Made by a program: the position numbers and the translations under genes. From positions 1 through 21,171 of the forward strand of contig JBKPRX010000049.1 of NCBI GenBank assembly GCA_046734795.1: DNA of 21,171 nt, written 5' to 3'. Shown here piece by piece: positions 1 through 7,002 of the stretch. Positions within the stretch are counted from its first letter, which is position 1. Each line of letters begins with the position of its first letter. The notes beneath the pieces are model-generated. The model was not told the origin of the DNA and searched no databases. It saw only the letters and a program-made list of their open reading frames with translations. This DNA comes from JBKPRX01 sp046734795 (GTDB taxonomy: Bacteria > Actinomycetota > Thermoleophilia > Gaiellales > Gaiellaceae).

Positions 1-149
1 AACTCCGCCTCTGCGTCGTAGCCCTGCCAGTGAGGCCAGTTGCCGTGCCACGCCAGGATCTCGGTCCGGATGATGACGTGCTCGTGCATGAGGACGACGC
101 CGAGGTCGTCGACGTCGATCTCGCCGCTGGTGGTAGGCACCGTAGGCAT
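1..149 (-). CDS. Phosphotriesterase-family metal-dependent hydrolase, N-terminal part (cut by window edge)
   Basis: Reading leftward from an ATG at 149, the frame gives a start MPTVPTTSGEIDVDDLG followed by LMHEHVIIRTE. The DLG-x3-LMHEHV pattern is the N-terminal signature of the phosphotriesterase (Php/PTE) branch of the amidohydrolase superfamily; the two histidines of HEH are the first metal ligands of the TIM-barrel active site. Family members are usually about 300-350 residues, so only some 49 are visible. A good Shine-Dalgarno (AGGAGG within 157-166) lies about 10 nt upstream of the ATG. The gene follows livF by 69 bp on the same strand, so it may be the last or a late gene of the ABC importer operon and act on the imported compound. 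Family members hydrolyse phosphotriesters, lactones or amides; the substrate cannot be told from this fragment. Confidence 0.82.
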   Translation of the reverse strand, partial: MPTVPTTSGEIDVDDLGVVLMHEHVIIRTEILAWHGNWPHWQGYDAEAE

Positions 150-218
150 GGACTCAGCCTCCTTCCGATGGATGGACGCGGTCGCTGCGAGCGGCCGCCG
201 CTCTGACTGTGCGTCGCG

Positions 219-974
219 TCAAAACAGATCCCACCATTGATCGCGGGCCTGCATCTCCGCGGCCGATTCCTCGTGGATGATTCGACCCGACCGCATCACG
301 TACACGCGGTCGGCGATTCGGAGCGCCTGGCCGACGTTCTGCTCGACCATCAGCACGGACAGACCGTCGCTCTCGACGAGCTCCTTGATCGTCTCCATGA
401 TCCGCTGCACGACGGCGGGTGCCAGACCGAGCGACGGTTCGTCCAGCATCAGCAGGCGCGGGGACGACATCAGCGAGATGCCGAGGCTCAGCATCCGTTG
501 CTCGCCTCCGCTCATCGTCCTCGCCTTCTGGCCCAACCGCTCGCGCAGGATCGGGAAGAGTGTCTGCACGCGCTCGATTCGTGGCGCGCGCGCCTCCGAC
601 TTGCCGTCGCTGATCGCGCCGAGATCGAGATTCTCGGCGACGTCGAGCTCGCCGAAGACGAAGCGCTCGGACGGGATGAACGAGACCTTGCGCTTCACCT
701 TGTCCCAGCCGGGAACCCGCGTCACGTCGCGTCCGTCGAGGACGATCTCGCCGCGCATCGGGCGGATCAGGCCGAAGATCGACTTCAGGGTCGTCGTCTT
801 TCCGGCGCCGTTCGGGCCGAGCAACACGACCACCTCGCCCTCGCCGACGTGAAGATCGACGTCGAAGACGACCGGCCGAGACGCGTAGCCGGCAGTGAGC
901 GACGAGACCTCGAGAAGTTGCCGGCGGGCCGCGGCTGCCGCGGGCGGCCCGGGCACAGGCTCAGGCGTGCCCAA
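219..974 (-). CDS. livF: ABC transporter ATP-binding protein, LivF type
   Basis: A 251-residue cytoplasmic ATPase of the branched-chain-amino-acid (HAAT) importer family, expected to pair with the LivG domain of the gene upstream and power LivH/LivM. Walker A GPNGAGKT is at residues 53-60, the signature MSGGEQ at 154-159 and Walker B LLMLDEP at 174-180. The H-loop position reads VEQN, glutamine in place of histidine, which is normal for LivF. The chosen start is TTG at 974, overlapping the end of the upstream gene by 14 nt, because a GGAGG lies 6 nt before it. A GTG at 956, just after the upstream stop, is an alternative. The first 18 or so residues are Pro/Ala-rich and outside the conserved domain. 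The transported substrate is unknown; HAAT systems carry amino acids, urea, amides and aromatic acids. Confidence 0.93.
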   Translation of the reverse strand: MGTPEPVPGPPAAAAARRQLLEVSSLTAGYASRPVVFDVDLHVGEGEVVVLLGPNGAGKTTTLKSIFGLIRPMRGEIVLDGRDVTRVPGWDKVKRKVSFIPSERFVFGELDVAENLDLGAISDGKSEARAPRIERVQTLFPILRERLGQKARTMSGGEQRMLSLGISLMSSPRLLMLDEPSLGLAPAVVQRIMETIKELVESDGLSVLMVEQNVGQALRIADRVYVMRSGRIIHEESAAEMQARDQWWDLF

Positions 975-2676
975 AGTAGACCTCCGCGAGCCGCTCCTGG
1001 TTCTTGATCTCCGCCATCGGGCCTTGCGCCGTCACGCGCGCTTGCTCCATGAAGTAAACCGTGTCGGCGAGGCGATCGACGACGTCGAGGTTGTGCTCGA
1101 CGAGCAGGATCGTCCGGCCCGAGGCACGAAGCTCTTCGATCGCCGCGAGGATCGGCTCGAGCGCCGACCGGTCGATGCCGGACGCGGGCTCGTCGAGCAA
1201 CAGCACGCGCGCGCCGGTTGCAAGCGCGCGCGCGAGCACGACGAGCTTCTGGTCGCCGTAGCCGAGCGCGCCGGCAGGCACGTGCTCCTTGCCCGTCAGG
1301 TTCACGAACGCGATCGCGTCGAGCGCGAGCTGGCGGGTCTTGCGCTCTGCACGCATCGGCCGCCAAGGCAAGAAGAAGAGGTCGCGCAGCTTCTCGCCCG
1401 GCTGGTTCTGGACGCCGAGCATGACGTTCTGGAGCACGGTCATGCGGGCGAAGATGCGGACGTCCTGGAAGGTTCGCACCATCCCGTGAGAGGCGATCTG
1501 GTGCGGCTGGAGCCCGGTGACGTCTTGCCCGTAGAGGCGGACGCTCCCGGCGTCGGCGCCGATCGCCCCGGTGAGCAGGTTGAAAACGGTCGTCTTGCCG
1601 GCGCCGTTCGGCCCGACGAGGCCGGTGATCGTGCCCGCATGGACGTCGAGGTCGAGCCCGTCGACGGCCCGGATTCCGCCGAAGTGCTTGCGCAGTCCGC
1701 GCACTTCGAGCGCCAGCCCGTCGGCGACCGGATTCCCGTTGGAGTTCGCGACCGGAGCCAGTCGGGCGTGTGCAACGTCCGTTTTCCTCACGCGGTGCAG
1801 CAGGCGTCGAATCGAGAGGCCCTCTGGCAGCAGGCCGGCCGGCCGGATCCGGATGACGAGGACGAGGGCCAGCCCGTAGATGACGAGACGCCAGAGCGCA
1901 GCCTTCTCCGGCGAGAGGTTGACCCAGTTCTCGAGCAGCGGCTCGAGCAGGATCACGAGGGTCGCGCCGAGGATCGAGCCGAAGAGGTTGCCCATTCCGC
2001 CGATCACGACCATCGCGATGATCGTCGTGACCTGGTTGAAGTCGAAGAGCGTCGTCGTCGCGAGCTGGTTGTAGAAGACGAGGAGCGCACCGGCGAGACC
2101 CGCGACGCCCGACGTGATCGCGAACACGGCGACCTTGTACGCGAACACGTCCTTCCCGAGGGCGCGCGTCGCGAGCTCGTCCTCACGAATGCCCTTCAGG
2201 ACTCGGCCGAATGGCGACTCGCCGATGCGCCAGCAGATCAGGAGCACGACGGCCGCCAGGATGAGGAAGAGCCAGAAGTACTCCGTCGGCTTCAGGAATT
2301 GGATCCCGAGAATCGTCGGAGCCTGGATGCCCAGCAAGCCGTAGGCCCCGCCGAGCGCGGGGATAGCGGCGATCGCCGATAAGGCAACGGTCGCGAACGC
2401 GAACGTGAGCAGGATCAGATAGTCGGTGGTCAGCCGCAGCGCCGGGATGCTGACAAGCGTTCCAAGCAGGAGGGCCGCGCCGACGCCCGCGAGCAGCGCC
2501 GGCACGAAGCTGACGCCGTGGCTCGCCGAGAGCCAACCGGCCATGTAGCCGCCGATTCCCCCGAGCGCGGCATGCGCGACCGAGACCTGGCCCGCGTAGC
2601 CCATGAGCAGGTTCAGCGAGATCGCGAACATCGAGAAGATCAGGATCTGGTTGACGATGTCGAAGTCGTGTTGCAC
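961..2676 (-). CDS. Fused LivM permease - LivG ATP-binding protein
   Basis: One continuous 571-residue frame joins two normally separate subunits of a HAAT-type ABC importer. Residues 1 to about 290 are a LivM-like multi-span permease, including the cytoplasmic coupling region SPFGRVLKGIREDELATRAL near 154-172. After a linker of about 30 residues, residues 321-571 form a LivG ATPase: Walker A GPNGAGKT (355-362), LGYGDQ in place of LSGGQ (471-476, usual for LivG), Walker B LLLDEP (492-497) and H-loop VEH (526-528). The start is GTG at 2676, two bases after the livH stop, since the LivM homology begins there; the frame is open further upstream but that part lies inside livH and looks like nothing. 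No stop or frame break separates the halves. It overlaps livF by 14 nt and is probably translationally coupled to both neighbours. Confidence 0.93.
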   Translation of the reverse strand: MQHDFDIVNQILIFSMFAISLNLLMGYAGQVSVAHAALGGIGGYMAGWLSASHGVSFVPALLAGVGAALLLGTLVSIPALRLTTDYLILLTFAFATVALSAIAAIPALGGAYGLLGIQAPTILGIQFLKPTEYFWLFLILAAVVLLICWRIGESPFGRVLKGIREDELATRALGKDVFAYKVAVFAITSGVAGLAGALLVFYNQLATTTLFDFNQVTTIIAMVVIGGMGNLFGSILGATLVILLEPLLENWVNLSPEKAALWRLVIYGLALVLVIRIRPAGLLPEGLSIRRLLHRVRKTDVAHARLAPVANSNGNPVADGLALEVRGLRKHFGGIRAVDGLDLDVHAGTITGLVGPNGAGKTTVFNLLTGAIGADAGSVRLYGQDVTGLQPHQIASHGMVRTFQDVRIFARMTVLQNVMLGVQNQPGEKLRDLFFLPWRPMRAERKTRQLALDAIAFVNLTGKEHVPAGALGYGDQKLVVLARALATGARVLLLDEPASGIDRSALEPILAAIEELRASGRTILLVEHNLDVVDRLADTVYFMEQARVTAQGPMAEIKNQERLAEVYFGHA

Positions 2677-2678
2677 GG

Positions 2679-3596
2679 CTACACCGATTCCGCTCCGACG
2701 AGCTTGCGCTGCGTGTACCTGATCCGGCCCGCAGCGAGGACAGGCCCGAGCGCGACGTAGACCAGGAGCACTCCGAAGATGACGACCGGCGTCCACTGGA
2801 CGCTCAGCCAGAGGCGGCTGATGTTCTCGGCCAGGCCGAGCAAGAGACCGACGAGCGCAAAGCGAAGCGGCCCGCTCGCGAGTCCGGCGACGAATGCAAC
2901 GACGAGGGCATTGAACGTCGGACTCAGTCCCATCTCGGCCGAAGCGGCGAGACGCATCGTGAAGAGAATGGCGGCAGCCCCGCCGAGAAACGAGCCGATC
3001 GCAAACACGAGCGAGTAGATCCGCGCCGGGTTGATTCCGACGACGGCCGCCATCTCCGGGTTGACGCGCACCGCGACGACCGCGCGACCGCGCTCACTGA
3101 ACGTGAGGAACGCCCACGTCAGCAGCACGAGGAGCCACAGAACCGCGACGTAGACGATGTCGAACGTCGTGAACGTCACGCCGTGGATCGTGTGCCCTTT
3201 CGCGGTCAGTTCCGTCGTGAGCGTCTGGCTCGACGAACCCCAGATCAGCCGGATTGCGTTCTCCCCCGCGATCGCGAGTCCGAGCGCGGAGACGAAGACC
3301 GCAAGCAGCGCCAGCGTCGGCTGGCCGACCGTCAGCGGTCTGTAGACGATCACCTCGATCGCCACGCCGAGCGCGACGGCGGCTGCGAGACCGGCGATGA
3401 TCGCGAGGATCGCGAGCGACGTGCCGACGTCGTCGACGATCGTCGTGGTGACGTACGCCGCGATCGTGTACGTGATCGCGAACGCGAAGTGGAAGCGGCC
3501 GGTCACGCCGAGGATCAGGCCGAAGCCCACACCGAGCACGGCGTAGGCGCTGCCGGCGATGAGGCCTGCGACGGCTAGCTGGAAGAACTCTTGCAT
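2679..3596 (-). CDS. livH: ABC transporter permease, LivH type
   Basis: A 305-residue hydrophobic protein with about eight predicted membrane spans, of the LivH branch of HAAT permeases. The N-terminus (QLAVAGLIAGSAYAVLGVGF) is the characteristic first helix, and the EAA-like coupling loop with RGRAVVAVRVNPEMAAVVGIN lies near residues 178-198. It should form the membrane channel with the LivM half of the next gene. The ATG at 3596 was chosen because homology begins immediately after it; no strong Shine-Dalgarno is visible, and translation may depend on the upstream binding-protein transcript. Its TAG (2679-2681) is two bases from the GTG of the livM-livG fusion gene. The 70-bp gap to the binding-protein gene holds a stable hairpin. 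Confidence 0.92.
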   Translation of the reverse strand: MQEFFQLAVAGLIAGSAYAVLGVGFGLILGVTGRFHFAFAITYTIAAYVTTTIVDDVGTSLAILAIIAGLAAAVALGVAIEVIVYRPLTVGQPTLALLAVFVSALGLAIAGENAIRLIWGSSSQTLTTELTAKGHTIHGVTFTTFDIVYVAVLWLLVLLTWAFLTFSERGRAVVAVRVNPEMAAVVGINPARIYSLVFAIGSFLGGAAAILFTMRLAASAEMGLSPTFNALVVAFVAGLASGPLRFALVGLLLGLAENISRLWLSVQWTPVVIFGVLLVYVALGPVLAAGRIRYTQRKLVGAESV

Positions 3597-3620
3597 CGGT
3601 CGGAGTCGGTCCGAGACGCG

Positions 3621-3650
3621 GCGGGGCGGAGCCGCTCGGCCCCGCCCCGC
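3621..3650 (-). other. Intercistronic hairpin between binding-protein gene and livH
   Basis: Arms GCGGGGCGG (3621-3629) and CCGCCCCGC (3642-3650) are perfectly complementary, and the interior adds GCCG/CGGC (3631-3634 with 3637-3640) closing on a 2-nt tip, with one unpaired base on each side. On the minus-strand mRNA it sits 16 nt after the binding-protein stop codon. No U-run follows, so it looks less like a simple terminator than like an mRNA-stabilising or partly attenuating structure, as often found after binding-protein genes that need more product than their permeases. That role is inference. Confidence 0.65.
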
Positions 3651-3666
3651 TCAGATCGCGGTTGTG

Positions 3667-5031
3667 TCAGCCGACTTGCCTGTACGCACGACCCCCGAGG
3701 TTGAATTGCGCGAGCATCCTCGGCTTGCCGCCCTTGACGGCGAAGAGCCCCATCGTGCGGTCCGCCACCGAGTGGCTCACCTTGTCGATGCCCCACGTAC
3801 CGACTTTCGTCTTCGTCCCGCCGTAGACGCTCGGGAACGTCGGCTTCTTGAGGAGCGCGGCCTGAAGGTCGTCTCCGCTGTTCACGTTCCCGCCCGAAGC
3901 GATCACGCGGCGGACGACCTCCCAGAGGGCGAAGAGGTCCTCGTAGTAGTTCGCCGCGTAGAAGTCCGGCTGGTACTTGTACGTCTTCTGGAACCTCGGG
4001 ACGAAGAAGTTCGCCCACGGGTTCGTCGGCCTGGCCGCGTCGAAGAAGTCGAACGCGAACCAGTACTTGTCGTACGTCTTTCCCGCGATGTTCTCGGCCG
4101 GCGGAGTGAACTCGGAACCGATCACCTGCGCATTGATTCCAGACGTCGCGAACTGCTTCATGAAGTAGCCCGGATCGAGACCCCACTCCCCGAGCTGGAC
4201 AATCGCTGGATTCGCCGCCTTCACCGCCGCCAACGCGGACGAGAAGTCGGTGGCGCCGATCTGCGTCCGCTCGACGTGCACGAGCTCCATGCCGTGCTTG
4301 CCCAGTGCGGCCTTGAGACGCGCGATGCCCGGGTTGAGGACCGCGTCGCCGAGATCCCAGACGACGAGCGCGACACGCTTCGCCTTCGGCATCTTGCTCG
4401 CGACGTACTTGTAGACGCCCTCGTACGTGTCGTCGGGCGTGACCGCGCGGGACCCGTAGAAGAACGGCTTCTTCTGGAATGCCGTCGCCGCGCCGCCGCC
4501 GCCGTCGAGCGTCAGCATCTTGTACTGCGCGATCGCCGGCAGCATCGACCCGATGCCGGCGCTGTAGGACGAGAGCATCAGATGGATACCGGAGCTGCCG
4601 AGCTCGCGGCCGGCCGTTGCGCCTGCCTGCGCATCGCCAGACTTGTGATCCTTGTAGACGATCTGGAAATTGGGGCCGCCCGCAGCCTTGATGTGCTTGA
4701 CGGCCAGATTCACGGCCTTCGACATGTCTGCGCCGTAGTACGCGCCCGAGCCGCTGAAGGCAAGGACGCAACCGACCTTGATGTTCATCCCCGCGCCGGC
4801 CGCCTTACCCTTCGGCAGTCCGAGCAGCTTCCTCAGCGTTGCGCCGTCGCTCTCGCTCGCCTCGATGCCGGCGAACGCGTTGCCGGTACGGCCGAGCAGC
4901 GGCGACACTCCAATGGCCGCGGCAGCTACACCTGCACGCTTCAGCAGGTCGCCGCGGCTCAGGGCTCCCTCGGCTTGCTCCTCGATGAGGTCGTCCAGCT
5001 CGGGAACCCGCTCGTCGTCGAACCGGTCCAT
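3667..5031 (-). CDS. ABC transporter substrate-binding protein, LivK-like (Peripla_BP_6 type)
   Basis: A 454-residue exported ligand-binding protein, first gene of the importer operon. The start is the ATG at 5031, with GGAGGGAGGT immediately upstream; the open frame continues 38 codons further but without a recognisable start region. Residues 1-24 are acidic, then SRGDLLKRAGVAAAAIGVSP (25-44) resembles a Tat signal with the twin arginine degraded to Arg-Gly, followed by a hydrophobic stretch ending near residue 54. The mature part begins MNIKVGCVLAFSGSGAYYG (about 82-100), the first strand of a type-I periplasmic-binding fold, and continues with two-lobe features such as a run of four glycines and VQLGEWGLDPGYFMKQF. 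It is longer than classical LivK (about 370). The ligand is not predictable; the neighbouring hydrolase and PucR regulator point away from simple leucine uptake, which is inference. Confidence 0.9.
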   Translation of the reverse strand: MDRFDDERVPELDDLIEEQAEGALSRGDLLKRAGVAAAAIGVSPLLGRTGNAFAGIEASESDGATLRKLLGLPKGKAAGAGMNIKVGCVLAFSGSGAYYGADMSKAVNLAVKHIKAAGGPNFQIVYKDHKSGDAQAGATAGRELGSSGIHLMLSSYSAGIGSMLPAIAQYKMLTLDGGGGAATAFQKKPFFYGSRAVTPDDTYEGVYKYVASKMPKAKRVALVVWDLGDAVLNPGIARLKAALGKHGMELVHVERTQIGATDFSSALAAVKAANPAIVQLGEWGLDPGYFMKQFATSGINAQVIGSEFTPPAENIAGKTYDKYWFAFDFFDAARPTNPWANFFVPRFQKTYKYQPDFYAANYYEDLFALWEVVRRVIASGGNVNSGDDLQAALLKKPTFPSVYGGTKTKVGTWGIDKVSHSVADRTMGLFAVKGGKPRMLAQFNLGGRAYRQVG

Positions 5032-5125
5032 CCTTACCTCCCTCCGCTCCTGAAGCCACGATCCCTCACACCGCCCCGCGCGACCTGCCGAGGCGCAGTC
5101 GATACTCGCAGATGCGCCGAGTCCG

Positions 5126-5143
5126 GACAAGCCGGCCGTTGTC
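5126..5143. promoter_or_regulatory. Everted TTGTC half-sites upstream of the ABC operon
   Basis: GACAA (5126-5130) and TTGTC (5139-5143) are separated by 8 bp. These are the same pentamers as in the dyads at 5200-5219 and 5820-5837 but in outward orientation. A possible minus-strand -10 hexamer TGTATT (5153-5148) is adjacent. It may be an accessory operator or chance; weak on its own. Confidence 0.25.
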
Positions 5144-5199
5144 ACTCAATACAGAACGGGCGCGGGCGCGGTGCGAAAACCCAAATCCGCCGGCTCGGT

Positions 5200-5219
5200 C
5201 TTTGTCGAATTCGACAAAG
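5200..5219. promoter_or_regulatory. Perfect 20-bp palindrome, candidate PucR-family operator
   Basis: CTTTGTCGAATTCGACAAAG is a perfect palindrome in the non-coding stretch between the binding-protein gene (start 5031) and the permease remnant (end 5280). Its core TTGTC-N6-GACAA recurs at the start of the PucR-family gene. It lies about 170 bp upstream of the ABC operon start codon. If the weak TGTATT at 5153-5148 is the -10, the palindrome would sit in an upstream, activator-like position. Binding by the neighbouring regulator is inference. Confidence 0.6.
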
Positions 5220-5279
5220 TTGCCGCACGCGTGCCCAGCTTCGCTTCGTCTGCCTAGTCCTGCGCCCTATTCCTTCTTG

Positions 5280-5654
5280 TTAGACGCGGCCGCGGCGACG
5301 GCCGATGATCGCGCTCAGCGCGACCGCGGCCACGAGCGTGGCGCCGTAGACGACGTACTGGACCCAGTCGGTGATCCCGGCGAGCGTCAGCCCTTGCACC
5401 GCAACGGCGATGAAGAAGACGCCGACGAGCGTGCCGACGACGTTGAAGCGTCCCGGGCGGATCGTCGTCGCTCCGAGGAACGCAGAAGCAAGCGCTGGCA
5501 GGAGCAAGCCGGACGCGTTGTTCACGTTCGGGAACGCGCTGCCGCTGTGCGCGAGTATCAAGACACCGGCAATCGCGGCGAAGGTTCCCGACAGCACGAA
5601 GCTGATGATCACGACGCGCTCGAGGTTGATGCCGACCAGTCGCGCACTGCTTCC
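5280..5654 (-). pseudogene. C-terminal remnant of a sugar-type (RbsC-like, BPD_transp_2) ABC permease
   Basis: About 124 codons, ending at a stop at 5280, encode GSSARLVGINLERVVIISF, then FVLSGTFAAIAGVLILAHSG, NVNNASGLLLPALASAFLGA, RPGRFNVVGTLVGVFFIAVA and QGLTLAGITDWVQYVVYGAT. This matches the last third or so of RbsC-like permeases, where the coupling loop reads GSN..AARLSGIN and is followed by three or four membrane spans. Full-length members are about 310-340 residues. Upstream of 5654 the frame stays open but has no permease features, and no convincing start codon or ribosome site is present, so the N-terminal two-thirds appear deleted. No partner ATPase or sugar-binding protein lies nearby. 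It sits between the ABC operon and the PucR-family gene and is probably a decaying leftover. An expressed short membrane peptide cannot be excluded. Confidence 0.72.
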
Positions 5655-5815
5655 CGTCCTCGTATCGTCCGTTGATCCTCCGCCGGCTCGAAGCCGCGGA
5701 GCTTCACGGCGGGCCGATAGTCGCAGATGCACCTTGCGACGACAACCGGCGTCTCTTGTTTGGAAGAACAGAGCGAGTGACGAGATCGCACGCATCCGCG
5801 CCAAATCGACTGGCA

Positions 5816-5837
5816 TAGACTTGTCGGCGATGACAAG
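5816..5837 (+). promoter_or_regulatory. Candidate leaderless promoter and operator of the PucR-family gene
   Basis: TAGACT (5816-5821) fits an actinobacterial -10 hexamer (TANNNT) and ends 8 nt before the ATG at 5830, which would put the transcript start at or next to the start codon. CTTGTC (5820-5825) and GACAAG (5832-5837) form a dyad with a 6-bp centre, matching the core spacing of the palindrome at 5200-5219. The dyad covers the expected transcript start and start codon, a position suited to autorepression. No Shine-Dalgarno is visible. No clear -35 is seen. Confidence 0.55.
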
Positions 5838-7002
5838 CTTCCCCGCGCGCGCACCGGACTCAGCTTGGGCGGTGCTCCTCGACGAGATCGGCTCCGATCG
5901 CGAGTCGTTGGACATCGCGGCCGCGCGCATCGGCGAGCTGCCGTCGTATCGCGGCATTCCGATCGACGAGCTCGTGCCGGAGATTCGACGCGACTTCGCC
6001 GTCGCCTACGCCGGACTCCGCAGTCGCAGGATGCCCGGCTCCGACGAAGACGTCGGGGCGTACGAACGCACGGGCGAGCGCCGTGCACGTCAGGGCGTGA
6101 CGCTCGCCGACATGCTCCACGGTTGGAATATCGGCATGGAGGTCGCGCGCGCAGGTGCATATCGCGTGACACCGCCGAGCGACCACCGCGAAGCGCTTCT
6201 CCTCGAGGCGATCGAGATCATGACCGCGTGGAACACGCTTGGCATGAATGCGGCCGCGGCCGCCCATCGACGCGTCGAGCTCGAGCTCGCCCTGCAGGAA
6301 CAGCACGACCTCGCGAACCTCGTTCGGCGCGTGCTCTACGGAACGGCCGGCCGGATGCCGCGACAAGGACATCTCGAGAGTTACGGCATCGACCCCACCG
6401 CGGAGTACTACGCCGTTCGCGCGCGGCCCGACGATCCGGTCGACCTTGCGTCGATCGAGGCCTGGCTCGGCGCGGGCGAGTCGGCGGAGCGCCGGAACGG
6501 ACTCGTTGCGCTGATCGACGGTGACGTCGTTGGCTTCGTCGCGACGTTGCCGGAGGAGTGCGAGCTACCGCTTTGCGTCGGAGTCGCCGGACCTGCGACG
6601 TTGCCAAAGCTTGCGGACGCGTTCCGGCTCGCAAGCCGCGCGGTCGAGACCGCGCATGCACTTCGCCGTCGCGGGGTCGTCGACCTCTCGAAGCTCGGGC
6701 TCGCGCCCGCAGTCCTCGCCGATCACGACGTCGGAAACGGGGTCCTGGAGCGGTACGTCATTCCCGTCGAGCGACGCGGCCGCTCAGGCGCCGCGATCCT
6801 CGACACCGTCGAGCGATACCTCGCAAACGATCTCCAAGTCGATGCGACCGCCGCCGAGCTCCGCGTGCATCCGAACACCGTTCGCTATCGCGTCGGCCGG
6901 TTCGAGCGATTGACGGGCTGCTCGTTGAAGCACAACGAGTCGCTCGTCGAAGTCTGGTGGGCGTTGCGCCGGCGTGAGGTAGCGGCCGCCGCGGCGCGCT
7001 AG
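5830..7002 (+). CDS. PucR-family (CdaR/PucR C-terminal HTH) transcriptional regulator
   Basis: A 390-residue cytoplasmic regulator. The C-terminus (about 325-366) carries the PucR helix-turn-helix: TVERYLANDLQVDATAAELR then HPNTVRYRVGRFERLTGCSL, including the diagnostic HxNTVRYR. The middle (about 150-300) resembles the GGDEF-like regulatory region of PucR-type proteins. The N-terminal 140 residues are helical, with RRARQGVTLADMLHGWNIGM as in other actinobacterial members. The ATG at 5830 was chosen because coding character starts there and a -10-like hexamer lies 8 nt upstream; the frame is open further left but into non-coding and remnant sequence. PucR-family members usually control uptake or breakdown of purines, amino acids, amides or aromatics in response to a ligand. 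Its divergent placement and the shared dyad suggest it controls the ABC operon on its left. Its stop overlaps that of the GMC gene (CTAG). Confidence 0.9.
   Translation: MTSFPARAPDSAWAVLLDEIGSDRESLDIAAARIGELPSYRGIPIDELVPEIRRDFAVAYAGLRSRRMPGSDEDVGAYERTGERRARQGVTLADMLHGWNIGMEVARAGAYRVTPPSDHREALLLEAIEIMTAWNTLGMNAAAAAHRRVELELALQEQHDLANLVRRVLYGTAGRMPRQGHLESYGIDPTAEYYAVRARPDDPVDLASIEAWLGAGESAERRNGLVALIDGDVVGFVATLPEECELPLCVGVAGPATLPKLADAFRLASRAVETAHALRRRGVVDLSKLGLAPAVLADHDVGNGVLERYVIPVERRGRSGAAILDTVERYLANDLQVDATAAELRVHPNTVRYRVGRFERLTGCSLKHNESLVEVWWALRRREVAAAAAR

Noticed and set aside
189..203. GAGCGG/CCGCTC hairpin between livF and the phosphotriesterase gene as a terminator
   Set aside because: Only a 6-bp stem with a 3-nt loop and no T-run; more likely chance in GC-rich DNA.
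895..2382. Long open frame on the plus strand opposite livM-livG
   Set aside because: Antisense shadow caused by high GC content; the product is Arg/Glu/Asp-rich without domains and the minus-strand product is an unmistakable transporter.
4480..4510. CCG-rich simple repeat in the binding-protein gene
   Set aside because: It encodes a short run of Gly and Ala codons within a conserved fold; ordinary high-GC coding sequence.
3559..5283. 574-codon plus-strand frame opposite the binding-protein gene
   Set aside because: Shadow frame with no motif; the minus strand encodes a complete binding protein with ribosome site and signal region.
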